Shown: positions 1 to 8,407, counted from the first letter of the stretch. The stretch is 64,000 nucleotides of DNA from JAADEM01 sp965371855 (GCA_965371855.1 CBDUZZ010000002.1:1-64000), one strand, 5' to 3'. Numbers and translations are program-made. Notes: a model not told the origin generated them from the letters alone.

Positions 1-24
1 TTTCAGCTATTTAATGAACTTTTT

Positions 25-396
25 TTAACTTATTTTCAACTCTTGATTCGCATTACTTACTGTTTTTAATATTGCACCAAGTATCTTCATTATCTCCTCT
101 ACGTCTTCAAGCATGCTATTAGCAATTTTTTCATCAATATAATAGCTGTCTTTTAATAACCTTAACCAATAATGCGTTTCTCTAGCTTCTTTATATGAAA
201 TAAAAAACTTCGCTCGAAAATCCTTTTTAGAAATACTTCCTGCTGCCTCTTCTGAATTAGCACCAATAGAAGTTCCACATCTAAGAATTTGTTTTGATAA
301 TGTATATTCTTTCTTCTCTTCTACAAGATGTTTATACAATTTTATAATGCGTAAAGCAAAATTGTAAGTTTTTAAAAGTATTATATTCTCCTTCAT
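25..396 (-). CDS. Four-helix-bundle protein (23S rRNA IVS-protein family)
   Basis: A 123-residue, almost wholly helical protein matching the four-helix-bundle family first seen in intervening sequences of 23S rRNA genes (TIGR02436 type). The conserved core is visible: an N-terminal helix, a CGTSIGANSEEA stretch near residues 40-51, and a SYKEARETHYWL helix near residues 67-78. No rRNA lies next to it, so this is one of the many free-standing members. The molecular function of the family is not settled. It shares the strand of the exporter gene behind it, but a 60-base gap of CATTAT-rich sequence separates them, so co-transcription is only possible. Confidence 0.85.
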   Translation of the reverse strand: MKENIILLKTYNFALRIIKLYKHLVEEKKEYTLSKQILRCGTSIGANSEEAAGSISKKDFRAKFFISYKEARETHYWLRLLKDSYYIDEKIANSMLEDVEEIMKILGAILKTVSNANQELKIS

Positions 397-458
397 TTTT
401 ATTCATATTATTTATCTTCATTATATCATTGCACCATTACATCATTATACCATTATAC

Positions 459-2762
459 TTATTTCTTCTTAAAGTACACATTACTTACATAAAGCAACAC
501 AAGCATAATTGTAAGTGTTCCTACAAAACTTGTAAACATATTTAGCGATACTAATGCTCCTAGTTCCCGGTTTGGAGGGAATACAGAGAATATTAGTACT
601 AAAAATCCTGCAATAACAACTATGGCATTGTAAATTATTGCACGTCCTGAGTGTGCCATGGTTTTTTGGGCTGCTACCAATTTGTTATCTGTGTTTGCGG
701 CATTGTACCTGTATTGTTCAAGGAAATGTACTGCATAATCTATTCCTATTCCGATGGCTATACTTGAGAGTAAGGCCGTAGTGGTATTTAAAGGGATGTT
801 TAAAAATCCCATTATTCCAAAACTTATGAGAGCCGTAATAATGATGGGAACTGAGCCAATTAATCCTATTTTAAAATTCTTGAACATTAGTGAAAGTAGA
901 ATAACTATTAGAATCAAAGACAGGATTAAACTCATGACTTGCCCTTCGAGTATCAAATCGGTAAAAACCAATCCTTTATATCCGCTACCGGCATAGTTCA
1001 TTGTTATCCCTAATTTTTTAAAATCATCTTCATATGTTTTTATGATAGCAAGGGTTGCATTCATTGCTTTAGAGTTATCGCTTTTAAGCTGAAATGTAAC
1101 ATTGGCTTTCTCATAATCATAATCCACAACCTTATTAAGGTTCTCCGGATCTCCTGACATTTCGTATAACAGCAGGTACTGGGCGATCATATCCTTGCTG
1201 TCAGGTATAGTGTTGAATTCCTCCTTATCGGCATTCATAACCTTATTCATTCGGTTGATATAGTCGGCAAGAGAGAATGTGTTTCCTACAACTTGTAGTT
1301 GGCCGTCAACATCTTTCTGCATATTGTCAATCAATTTAAGTACAGTCGGTTCTTTAAATGCATCTTTTTCACCGTTGGCATCAAGAATAAGATTTAATGT
1401 GCTTGTGCCACCAAAATGCTCATTAATAAATTTATCAGTTAAAACAATTTCGCTGTTTTTTTCAAACTTTTCAAGGAAACTTGAATTGATCCAAATCTCC
1501 TGCATTCCTATTATTGATAGCACAACTATTACAGCAGTGGTCATGATAGAAATATATTTGTGTTTTATAATCCAGGCAGTGAAAGAGTTTGCCAGTTTTG
1601 AATGAGAATGACCGCCTTTATCTTCATCTTTGTCTGTTGGTTTAGCTTTTGGTAAACCAAAAATCATTATGCCTGCAGGTAAAAACAGTAACGAAAATAC
1701 CATTGCCATCATTACACCAAAAGCTGTGAAAATTCCGAAGTATTTAACCGGATAGACCTGCGATGTAAGCAGTGAAATAAAGCCTACAGCTGTTGTAATT
1801 GAGGTCATAATAACAGGCTTCGAAAGATGTTTTAGCATATCCATTACAGCTTCGCGTTTTGTTGCAGTCGGATTATGATTAATAAATACCTGTAAATGGC
1901 TATACAGATGTATTCCATCGGCTACACCAATTGCAATAAGCATTACTGGTATCATTGTGGAAACGGCATAAATTGGTATGCCCACGGTTGCCATCAATCC
2001 AAATGCCCAGATAGTGGAAAAGAAGACTACGCCAAGTGTTATCAACGTACCTTTAAGGCTTCTAAGTGTAATAAACAGTACTAAGAAAATAATTAAAATT
2101 ACGATAGGCACCATTTTTTTCATATCGGCTGGGCCTAAAAGTGCCATTGTTCCTTCTACTATAGGACGGCCTGCAACATATACTTTAATATCATCAGTTT
2201 GCGATGCTTTTGCCGTTTCAAGTATTTCATTATAAAACTCCTGAGTAAAAACATCATCGCCAATTTCGGCTATTATTACAGTAACTGTTTCATCTGTAGA
2301 AACCAATCGGCCAAAAATCATTTCATTATTCTCAACATTTTCCTTTAAACTTTTAAGTTTCTCTTCCGATTTCGGTACTCGTTTGAAAAAGCTCTTTACA
2401 TCCATTCCATCTTCTGTACCAACAATATTATCTGCTGTATAGAGTGATGTTACATCGTTTTTGTCAATTTCTTCAAATTTCTGAAACCGCTTTGTCAACT
2501 GCTTTAAAGTGTCAAGTGTTTCAGTATTAAAAATACCATTCTTGTTTTCCAGGGCTATAATAATACCATCTTTAATATCAAACCAACTCTCTGCTTTATT
2601 GCTATAAATAAATGCCGGGTGATTTTGTGGCATATATTTATCAAGATTAGTTTCCATTCTGGTATTTTGCTTCATTTCAAATATGAAGAATGCCGAAATA
2701 GCCAATGTGGCAACCATTGTTAACCATCTGTAATTAAGTAATTTGTTTAATAGTTTCTCCAT
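459..2762 (-). CDS. MMPL/RND family transporter
   Basis: A 767-residue inner-membrane exporter of the RND superfamily, MMPL/HpnN-like branch. The layout is the classic duplicated one: one TM helix at residues 13-30, a first periplasmic domain, a TM block at about 215-375 containing GIPIYAVSTMIPVMLIAIGV, a second periplasmic domain, and a second TM block from about 600 to 760 containing GIGIDYAVHFLEQY. The family moves lipids, hydrophobic compounds or drugs using the proton gradient; the substrate cannot be told here. No membrane-fusion or outer-membrane partner is adjacent. It lies 54 bases downstream of a TetR gene on the same strand, and the gap carries an operator-like sequence, so control by that regulator is likely. 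Confidence 0.9.
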   Translation of the reverse strand: MEKLLNKLLNYRWLTMVATLAISAFFIFEMKQNTRMETNLDKYMPQNHPAFIYSNKAESWFDIKDGIIIALENKNGIFNTETLDTLKQLTKRFQKFEEIDKNDVTSLYTADNIVGTEDGMDVKSFFKRVPKSEEKLKSLKENVENNEMIFGRLVSTDETVTVIIAEIGDDVFTQEFYNEILETAKASQTDDIKVYVAGRPIVEGTMALLGPADMKKMVPIVILIIFLVLFITLRSLKGTLITLGVVFFSTIWAFGLMATVGIPIYAVSTMIPVMLIAIGVADGIHLYSHLQVFINHNPTATKREAVMDMLKHLSKPVIMTSITTAVGFISLLTSQVYPVKYFGIFTAFGVMMAMVFSLLFLPAGIMIFGLPKAKPTDKDEDKGGHSHSKLANSFTAWIIKHKYISIMTTAVIVVLSIIGMQEIWINSSFLEKFEKNSEIVLTDKFINEHFGGTSTLNLILDANGEKDAFKEPTVLKLIDNMQKDVDGQLQVVGNTFSLADYINRMNKVMNADKEEFNTIPDSKDMIAQYLLLYEMSGDPENLNKVVDYDYEKANVTFQLKSDNSKAMNATLAIIKTYEDDFKKLGITMNYAGSGYKGLVFTDLILEGQVMSLILSLILIVILLSLMFKNFKIGLIGSVPIIITALISFGIMGFLNIPLNTTTALLSSIAIGIGIDYAVHFLEQYRYNAANTDNKLVAAQKTMAHSGRAIIYNAIVVIAGFLVLIFSVFPPNRELGALVSLNMFTSFVGTLTIMLVLLYVSNVYFKKK

Positions 2763-2779
2763 TGTGTAATTCTTTTAAT

Positions 2780-2796
2780 AGTTAACATTAACTAAC
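2780..2796. promoter_or_regulatory. Putative TetR operator before the MMPL gene
   Basis: AGTTAACATTAACTAAC lies just upstream of the exporter start. It matches 15 of 17 positions of the sequence in the TetR gene's own promoter (3431-3447). Both have the partly palindromic form GTTAGT-AAT-TTAACT on the minus strand. Pairing by sequence and position supports an operator; binding is inferred. Confidence 0.55.
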
Positions 2797-2816
2797 TTTG
2801 TTTGTAAATAAAAAAC

Positions 2817-3395
2817 TTATTTTTCCAGAATGAGTTTCAGTCCTTTAAGTAACTGTTGACCTTCTTCTTGTAAGTTTTCATGCTGATTATTTAAATCCCA
2901 TTGTTTTACCATTAATCTTAATGACCCTATTACAATCAGAGCTAAAGTTTTATTATCAATATCGTTTCTAACTTCTCCTTTGTCCTGACCTTCCAATATT
3001 ATATCTTCTATAGTCTTTACTTTTATGGTCATTATTTCAACAATCTTTTCTTTAAGTACTTCTTCATTCTTGAATACTTCTTCAGAAAAGATAACAGAAA
3101 TATGGGAAGGTTCTTGTGAAAATATTTCAACTATTTTTGAAAACAAAAATTCAATTTTACTGATAGCAGAATCTTTGCCTCCTTTCATAGCTTCATTCAT
3201 AAATAAAAACATCTCTTCAAAATTCTTAAGGATAGCCAGCAGGATATCGGTTTTACTTTCGAAATGACGGTAAATAGCCGGTTCAGAAATGCCAATTTCT
3301 TTTGATAGATTTTTTATAGTTAACCCTTGAATACCTTTTGTAGCGATTATTTCAATGGATTTGTTTATTATTTCTATTTGTCTTTCTGTTAGCAT
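2817..3395 (-). CDS. TetR/AcrR family transcriptional regulator
   Basis: A 192-residue TetR-type repressor. Residues 1-50 form the DNA-binding domain, with the helix-turn-helix around LTIKNLSKEIGISEPAIYRHF and the usual FESKTDIL continuation. The rest is the helical ligand and dimer domain, whose ligand cannot be predicted. It is transcribed towards and just ahead of the MMPL exporter, the usual repressor-pump arrangement. Its own promoter has a TTTG box and a TACATTTG box on the minus strand, with an operator-like sequence filling the spacer, so it probably represses itself and the exporter. Confidence 0.92.
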   Translation of the reverse strand: MLTERQIEIINKSIEIIATKGIQGLTIKNLSKEIGISEPAIYRHFESKTDILLAILKNFEEMFLFMNEAMKGGKDSAISKIEFLFSKIVEIFSQEPSHISVIFSEEVFKNEEVLKEKIVEIMTIKVKTIEDIILEGQDKGEVRNDIDNKTLALIVIGSLRLMVKQWDLNNQHENLQEEGQQLLKGLKLILEK

Positions 3396-3423
3396 TATTC
3401 ACTTGTGTTAAATGATTACAATA

Positions 3424-3454
3424 CAAATGTAGTTAATATTCACTAACCTCCAAA
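3424..3454 (-). promoter_or_regulatory. Promoter and operator of the TetR gene
   Basis: On the minus strand TTTG (3451-3454) is followed after 19 bases by TACATTTG (3431-3424), matching the Bacteroidota -33/-7 promoter. The spacer is almost filled by the 17-base element at 3431-3447 that recurs before the MMPL gene. A repressor bound there would cover the core promoter. Confidence 0.6.
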
Positions 3455-3779
3455 TATTTTGATAACTTTTATCTTTTTTCGGCTATATATTATTTTAGGT
3501 GCTGACTTTAGTTTATCACTCTTTTAATGCCATTTCTAAGTAAGGCGGTTTGATAATTCAAGAGTGATTGATTTTTAATTAAGTCATTGCGAACCTTGCG
3601 ATATCTCTTGCGACCGTTGCGGTTTTTCTTTTTGAACTCTTATTACTGCCAACTTTAGATTTTAATTGTAAGTTCGCTAGTTTACTGAAAGTAGACACAG
3701 TGTCTCTCAAAGATGGATTTAATAGTTTCGGTTCTATGTCAGTTATGGGTAGTAATCAATTAAATATCTTTATATACGC

Positions 3780-3849
3780 CTTTCATTTTTGTCTTGACAC
3801 AAAAACGAAACAAAAAAGTCAAGGCTTATTTCATGTTGTACTTTCCATG
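3780..3849 (+). repeat. 70-base dispersed repeat, copy A
   Basis: This stretch is the reverse complement of 8464-8533 with the same length and about 11 mismatches by eye. The core is CTTTCATTTTTG, a CTTGA motif, then AAAAACGAAACAAAAAA and TCAAGGCTTA, with CACTTTCCATG-like sequence at the end. The two copies flank the DUF2851, potassium-channel, lipoprotein and rpsO genes in opposite orientation. Confidence 0.75.
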
Positions 3850-3943
3850 TGATTAAAGATTAAGTTCGGGCGCGTGATCTCCGAGTATCTCGGAGCTTCT
3901 CGCTCTCTCTAAATCTTCAAACACACTCCAAGCACAACATGAA
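3830..3943. repeat. Nested inverted repeats, possible structured RNA or DNA element
   Basis: Three inverted repeats are nested in order: TTCATGTTGT (3830-3839) with ACAACATGAA (3934-3943), AAGATT (3856-3861) with AATCTT (3912-3917), and CTCCGAG (3879-3885) with CTCGGAG (3889-3895) around a TAT loop. Such nesting suggests one folded unit of about 115 bases. No known family was recognised. Confidence 0.45.
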
Positions 3944-4249
3944 AGAGGCCACAATAAAAGGTTTGTTTATTTATAAGAATTTGTGCCTGCTTGCTGCAGG
4001 CAGGTAATTCGCGGATAATATATTTCCCTATTTATGGATTCACCCAATAGAATCAACATAGTGCCATAATTTCTAGTAGCACCTCAAAATAATATTTAGC
4101 CCTTTTTTCGTCAAATGTCGATAGTTTTGGTAAATTTGTTAAACCCAAATCGGGGTTAAACTTCCGATAAATCGGAATAGGCTTTACTAAATGCAGATAG
4201 TTCGTTATTTCATAATTCCTACTGCATAAGGCGGGTTAAACATAGCATT

Positions 4250-5560
4250 TTGCATGTTATTGTTTTTTTAAAAATAAAAATCATGACAGAGGAGTTTCTG
4301 CAATTTTTATGGGGTAACAGATTGTGTTATCAGGCAGGCCTGCAAACTGTCTGTGGGCAGGCTTTTGAGATTATTCATCCGGGGATACCTAATAATGATG
4401 CCGGACCCGATTTTTTTAATGCAAAAATAAAGATAGGAGATACTCTGTGGGCAGGAAACGTAGAGATCCATATTCGTGGAAAGGACTGGATTACCCATGG
4501 TCACAATAGTGATCCTGTTTATGATAATGTTATACTGCATGTTGTTCAGGAGAAGAAAAATATAACTTTAAATAGCAAAGGAGAAGAAATACCTGTTTGG
4601 GAAATGCGCTATGACGACAAGCTGTTGTACAATTATAACAGCTTGCTTGGTAAAGCCTCGTTTGTAGCCTGCGAGAATCACCTTTCCCGGATTAGTGAAT
4701 TTGAAATGAGTCAGTGGCTTGAAAGGGTGTTAATTGATAAGATTGAGCACAAAAGTGAAGATGTAAACCGCTACCTTTCCATTACAAACAACGATTGGAA
4801 TGAAGTGTTTTATATACTGCTGGCACGTAATTTTGGTTTCAGTGTTAATGGTGAACCGTTTGAACGGCTGGCTCGTCAAACATCATATAAAATATTGTTG
4901 AAACACGCAGATAATCTTTTTCAACTTGAGGCACTCTTGCTGGGACAGGCTGGTTTCCTTGAAGATGGGGAGACGGATGATGATTACAATAAAAGATTAA
5001 AACAGGAATATCTTTTCCTGGCACATAAATATAGTCTTAAAAAGCTTGATGTTCATTTATGGCGTTTCTTACGGTTGCGTCCTGCTAATTTTCCTACTGT
5101 TCGGATCGCTCAGTTTGCAATGCTCATACATAAATATCACGGACAATTTGATGATATTATTAATAGCCCCACATTGAAAAGGATGGTAGATATGTTGCGT
5201 GTTGGAGTTTCAGATTACTGGAAAGGGCATTATCGCCCGGGTAAACTGTCGAAGAATAGAACAGAAAAGATTGTTGGGGTAAATTCATCCAGGTTAATTA
5301 TTGCGAACTCTGTAGTTCCGTATATATATATGTATGCCAAAAGCAAAAATGATGAAGAATTGCAGGAGAACGCACTCGATATATTATCACAGTTACCCCC
5401 TGAAAAGAACAGTATAGTGGAACAATGGGGTGAAAAAGTGTTTAAGGCAAAAGATGAAGCACAGGCACAAGCTTTAATTTTTTTGAAAAAAAATTATTGT
5501 AATCATAAAAAGTGTTTATCTTGCCGTATCGGACGTAAAGTGATAGTTAAAAGTTCGTAA
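4250..5560 (+). CDS. DUF2851 family protein
   Basis: A Bacteroidota protein of the DUF2851 family, whose function is unknown. Typical features are the early LQFLWGNRLC segment, NNDAGPDFFNAKIKIG, the GNVEIHIRGKDWITHGHN block and a helical middle with FGFSVNGEPFERLA. The C-terminus has a CNHKKCLSC-IG cysteine cluster that could bind metal. The longest frame starts at 4250, but the family usually begins with the MTEEFLQFLW segment, so the ATG at 4283 (Met12) is a better start. The last codons lie inside a degenerate repeat (AAAAGTTCGTAAAGTTGAAAG) that runs on into the next spacer. Neighbours give no functional hint. Confidence 0.85.
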   Translation: MHVIVFLKIKIMTEEFLQFLWGNRLCYQAGLQTVCGQAFEIIHPGIPNNDAGPDFFNAKIKIGDTLWAGNVEIHIRGKDWITHGHNSDPVYDNVILHVVQEKKNITLNSKGEEIPVWEMRYDDKLLYNYNSLLGKASFVACENHLSRISEFEMSQWLERVLIDKIEHKSEDVNRYLSITNNDWNEVFYILLARNFGFSVNGEPFERLARQTSYKILLKHADNLFQLEALLLGQAGFLEDGETDDDYNKRLKQEYLFLAHKYSLKKLDVHLWRFLRLRPANFPTVRIAQFAMLIHKYHGQFDDIINSPTLKRMVDMLRVGVSDYWKGHYRPGKLSKNRTEKIVGVNSSRLIIANSVVPYIYMYAKSKNDEELQENALDILSQLPPEKNSIVEQWGEKVFKAKDEAQAQALIFLKKNYCNHKKCLSCRIGRKVIVKSS

Positions 5561-5627
5561 AGTTGAAAGGACAAAGTAGTAATCAGTAATCAGTAATCAG
5601 TAAACGGTAATTCGTAATTCGTAATTA
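5546..5627. repeat. Degenerate simple repeats at a gene 3' end
   Basis: AAAAGTTCGTAAAGTTGAAAG is followed by three AGTAATC units and then by repeated GTAATTC units, ending five bases before the channel gene. The same three unit types recur at 38867-38898, 46694-46780 and 55962-56050. The first unit overlaps the DUF2851 stop codon. Confidence 0.7.
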
Positions 5628-5631
5628 AATA

Positions 5632-6666
5632 GTGGACAGTGTAAAATCTTTATATCGCGATACATTAAAAACTCTATATGTAGCTGGAGGTTTATTGGCA
5701 TTTATTATATCTGCCGGTACTATTGGTTATATGTTTGTAGAAGATTATCGTTTTCTTGATGCAATTTACATGACTGTGATTACCATCGGTACTGTGGGGT
5801 TTAGAGAGGTTATGCCACTGTCTGATTATGGAAAAATCTTTACAATATTTCTTATTGTTATTAGTTTAGGTATATTTGGTTATGTTCTTACATCTATTAC
5901 CCGTTTGATTATTGAGGGGGTATTACATCAATCATATAAAGAATATCAGGTGAGAAAAAAGATTGTAAAATTAAAAGATCATGTAATCGTTTGTGGTTAT
6001 GGCCGTAACGGCTATCAAGCTTGTGTTGAGTTAATGGAACATGGCGAAAAAGTTGTTGTTGTTGAAAAACGAGACCATGTTGTTGCACGTATTTTAGAAA
6101 ATCCTGAGTTGTTGTATGTCCAGGGAGATGCCAGCTCAGAGGATGTTCTGGAGGTGGCTCAGATAAGAAAAGCAAAAGCTCTGATTACTGCTTTGCCTAA
6201 TGATGCCGATAATATTTTTGTAGTGCTAACAGCGAGTGAGATGAATCCGGGGATGAAAATTATTAGTCGCGCCAGTAATTTTGGTTCGGATGTGAAGTTA
6301 AGGCGTGCCGGTGCCACTAATGTTATTATGCCCGACAGGATAGGAGGACAACGTATGGCAAAACTTGTTGCTCAGCATGATGTTGTGGAATTTATAGAGT
6401 ATATCCTGTTACAGAGCTCAAAAGATGTGCAGTTACTTGAGATTACTTGTTCCGATATGGCAACATGTAATTTGAGTAAAACTATACGGGAATTGAAATT
6501 GAGGGAGTTGTCAGGCGCCAACCTGATAGGCATAAAAACAAAAGAAGGGAGATACATTTTTAATCCATCTCCGGATATTGAAATATCGCGTGAAGATAAA
6601 CTGTTTGTTTTGGGAACACCAAATCAATTAAATCAATTTGAAAAAGTTCTAAACGATGGAGTGTAA
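5632..6666 (+). CDS. Potassium channel with RCK (TrkA-N/TrkA-C) domains
   Basis: A 344-residue MthK-like channel subunit. Two TM helices (about 15-35 and 70-95) surround a pore loop with filter TIGTVGF in place of the common TVGYG. A cytoplasmic RCK domain follows with the nucleotide-binding GYGRNGYQ motif near residue 120, then a TrkA-C domain to the end. Such channels form tetramers gated by ligands on the RCK ring. The start appears to be GTG at 5632, since the reading frame opens there and the following MDSVKSLYRDTLKTLY segment fits a short cytoplasmic tail. It stands alone, apart from the Trk system at 43.9 kb. Confidence 0.9.
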   Translation: MDSVKSLYRDTLKTLYVAGGLLAFIISAGTIGYMFVEDYRFLDAIYMTVITIGTVGFREVMPLSDYGKIFTIFLIVISLGIFGYVLTSITRLIIEGVLHQSYKEYQVRKKIVKLKDHVIVCGYGRNGYQACVELMEHGEKVVVVEKRDHVVARILENPELLYVQGDASSEDVLEVAQIRKAKALITALPNDADNIFVVLTASEMNPGMKIISRASNFGSDVKLRRAGATNVIMPDRIGGQRMAKLVAQHDVVEFIEYILLQSSKDVQLLEITCSDMATCNLSKTIRELKLRELSGANLIGIKTKEGRYIFNPSPDIEISREDKLFVLGTPNQLNQFEKVLNDGV

Positions 6667-6756
6667 TTGTGAAAAAACATAAAAATATAACCTTTGGTTC
6701 GCTTTTTGAATGTGAATAATTGTTAATAAATAGTATAAACCCTAAAATTTGTAGTT

Positions 6757-7344
6757 ATGAAACTAAGAAAGATTATTGGTATAAGTGTATTAATGCTTAT
6801 TGTAACTTTTGTTTTTGAAGGATGTAAATCAAAAGAGAAAGTATCTGCTAAAAGTGCAGTCGGACAGATTATGGACGATATGCCTTGTACAAAAGAAGGC
6901 CGGTCTGACAGGAAGTTTTTCCGTGCAGCGAGTATGGCAACAAGTACAGATTTACAACTGTCGAAAGAAAAAGCTCTTCTGTTAGCAAAACAGCGTTTGG
7001 TTACTCTTGTTAAGTCTACTACTAAATCTGTTACCGACAGATATATTAACGAAAGAGGTTTTAGCGACAGAAGTGAGGTGGAGAGTAAGTTTGAGAATAT
7101 GACACGCGAGGTTGCAGATGAGACTCTTAGTAATGTTGTTGTTGTATGCGAGAAATCAAGTGTGCTGGATAATGGAAAATATAACTCTTTTATTGCCATT
7201 GAGGTTGGCCGTGATGATGTTCTGACGGGAATGGATGCAAAACTCACAAATGATCAGAAACTGCAGGTTGATTACGACAAGAAAAAGTTTGAAGAGATAT
7301 TCAATCAGGAGATGGATAAAATGAAAGAGGAGAGAGGGTATTGA
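6757..7344 (+). CDS. Lipoprotein, LPP20-like
   Basis: A 195-residue predicted lipoprotein: a hydrophobic signal peptide at residues 5-20 ends at a Cys in the FEGCKSKE lipobox, so it is probably membrane-anchored and faces the periplasm. The mature part is charged and helical, with LSKEKALLLAKQRLVTLVK and a later VVVCEKSS strand, which resembles the LPP20 fold. Its role is unknown. It stands alone, with repeat elements downstream. The assignment to LPP20 is by resemblance only; the lipoprotein call is firmer. Confidence 0.75.
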   Translation: MKLRKIIGISVLMLIVTFVFEGCKSKEKVSAKSAVGQIMDDMPCTKEGRSDRKFFRAASMATSTDLQLSKEKALLLAKQRLVTLVKSTTKSVTDRYINERGFSDRSEVESKFENMTREVADETLSNVVVVCEKSSVLDNGKYNSFIAIEVGRDDVLTGMDAKLTNDQKLQVDYDKKKFEEIFNQEMDKMKEERGY

Positions 7345-7607
7345 TATGATGATGTGATGATGTATTGATTAAAAATCGTTAATCCGGAATTTTATCTGTT
7401 TTGGGTTAACGATTTTTTATATAAATGCATTTCGCGATGGTTTAACCTCCGGTGAAACTCTAACTGAAATTATGAAATAAGTGACGTTTCGATGTCCCGC
7501 TAGGCGTGACGATCGAAAGTCATTGCCCGACAAAACCTCAAATCGTCACGCCATAGTGGGACATTTGAGCGTTGACAGGTGATAAAAACAAATTATTTAA
7601 AATGCTA
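7345..7607. other. Intergenic region with a repeated hairpin element
   Basis: No gene is seen between the lipoprotein and the rpsO promoter. There is a GATGATGTGATGATG simple repeat at about 7346-7362, a weak inverted repeat (CGTTAATCC / GGGTTAACG, about 7377-7411) that may end the lipoprotein transcript, and the first copy of the hairpin element described at 7508-7575. Confidence 0.5.
7508..7575. repeat. Hairpin repeat flanking rpsO, copy 1
   Basis: GACGATCG is followed by a CTCAAAT ... ATTTGAG inverted repeat (7537-7569) whose inner part reads CGTCACGCCATAGTGGGAC. A second copy with the same order (GACGATCG, CTCAAATCGTC, ACATTTGAGCGT) is at 8104-8166. The two copies bracket the rpsO gene in direct orientation. 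Confidence 0.6.
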
Positions 7608-7610
7608 TTG

Positions 7611-7640
7611 TTGTTATTTTTGAAATAATATTTATCTTTG
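7611..7640 (+). promoter_or_regulatory. rpsO promoter
   Basis: TTG at 7611-7613 and TATCTTTG at 7633-7640 are 19 bases apart, a near-perfect Bacteroidota promoter. It places the transcription start shortly before the ATG at 7665 and rules out the longer in-frame start at 7638, which would fall inside the promoter. Confidence 0.75.
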
Positions 7641-7664
7641 CACCCGCAATTAAATATATATATA

Positions 7665-7934
7665 ATGTACTTAACAAAAGAGAAAAAGCAGGAAATCTTC
7701 GAGAAGTACGGAAAGTCTAATTCTGACACTGGGACATCTGAAGCCCAGATAGCATTGTTTTCGTTCCGTATCTCGCATTTGACTGAGCATTTAAAGTCAA
7801 ACAGAAAAGATAATAGCACAGAGTATGCTCTGAAAAAATTGGTAGGTAAACGTCGTAGTTTACTTGATTACTTAAAAGCTAAAGATATCACTCGTTACAG
7901 AAAGATTATAGCAGAGTTAGGTATCCGTAAGTAA
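7665..7934 (+). CDS. rpsO: 30S ribosomal protein S15
   Basis: Ribosomal protein S15 of 89 residues, the usual length. It binds the central domain of 16S rRNA early in small-subunit assembly. Diagnostic segments are SDTGTSEAQIALFS near residues 20-33, the HLTEHLKSNRKDNSTE turn and the LVGKRRSLLDYLK helix. The start at 7665 is chosen because an upstream in-frame start overlaps the promoter box. As in many bacteria rpsO precedes pnp, but here 725 bases of repeat-rich sequence and a terminator separate them, so each has its own promoter. Confidence 0.97.
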   Translation: MYLTKEKKQEIFEKYGKSNSDTGTSEAQIALFSFRISHLTEHLKSNRKDNSTEYALKKLVGKRRSLLDYLKAKDITRYRKIIAELGIRK

Positions 7935-7957
7935 AAACAAACTATTTTGTTTGTATC

Positions 7958-7990
7958 AAGGCAATTCATCAACTGATGGGTTGCCTTTTT
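7958..7990 (+). terminator. rpsO terminator
   Basis: AAGGCAA ... TTGCCTT stem with an inner CATCA/TGATG helix, followed by TTTTT, about 25 bases after the rpsO stop. This is a typical intrinsic terminator. A very similar GGCAATCCATCAG stem ends the OmpA/TPR gene at 16194. Confidence 0.8.
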
Positions 7991-8011
7991 GTTTGCCTAT
8001 ATCCTATTTAA

Positions 8012-8058
8012 AGTCATCTGATGACTACCAAGTATTGGCAAACAGTCATCCGATGACT
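8012..8058. repeat. Paired AGTCATC-GATGACT palindromes
   Basis: AGTCATCTGATGACT (8012-8026) and AGTCATCCGATGACT (8044-8058) are 15-base near-perfect palindromes with centres 32 bases apart. A pair of the same kind and spacing lies at 60810-60857 and a single partial copy at 23160-23173. Confidence 0.65.
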
Positions 8059-8103
8059 AATCGCATATCTTCTCCTCCAATGTTTCTATGACCACTATCG
8101 GCG

Positions 8104-8166
8104 GACGATCGTTAGGTTTAGTATGACCTCAAATCGTCCCATTTAGCGGTACATTTGAGCGTCAAG
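8104..8166. repeat. Hairpin repeat flanking rpsO, copy 2
   Basis: Second copy of the 7508-7575 element: GACGATCG, then CTCAAAT ... ATTTGAG arms at 8128-8159 enclosing CGTCCCATTTAGCGGTAC. The arms are identical to copy 1 while the loop differs, the pattern expected if the paired structure matters. Confidence 0.6.
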
Positions 8167-8340
8167 AGTTCAATACAAACGAGGGTTTAACACTAGATAA
8201 TTCATATATGGATTTGCATTGGTAGTTAAAAAAACATTAGTCCGCGAATTACGCTAATTAATAGTGGCTCATCCGAATAATGCATAGTTGTCTTAATATT
8301 TCGGTATTCTGTACCTTATAAACCGTATTTAATTACTATT

Positions 8341-8407
8341 TCTACAAAGATTTTGGCGGCTCTGCCGCTATATTTATCAGGTGCAGAGCACCTCAAACAT
8401 TTGTAGA
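8341..8407. repeat. Nested palindromic element
   Basis: Outer arms TCTACAAA (8341-8348) and TTTGTAGA (8400-8407) enclose two palindromes, GCGGC-TCT-GCCGC (8356-8368) and AGGTGC-AGA-GCACCT (8379-8393). A degenerate AGGTGCAGAGTACC copy follows at 8431-8444. It looks like a dispersed genomic repeat rather than a terminator, since no T-run follows. Confidence 0.55.

Larger units (their letters stand above)
3455..4249. other. Repeat-rich intergenic region, no gene seen
   Basis: About 800 bases between the TetR gene and the DUF2851 gene without a credible reading frame. It holds one arm of a 70-base repeat found inverted at 8464-8533 (here 3780-3849), a nested set of inverted repeats at 3830-3943, a CCTGC/GCAGG palindrome at 3986-4004, and a TTCCGAT-AA-ATCGGAA palindrome near 4160-4175. 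No tRNA or known riboswitch was recognised. Confidence 0.6.

Noticed and set aside
754..996. Open frames on the plus strand inside the MMPL gene
   Set aside because: Shadows of the exporter reading frame; no family features.
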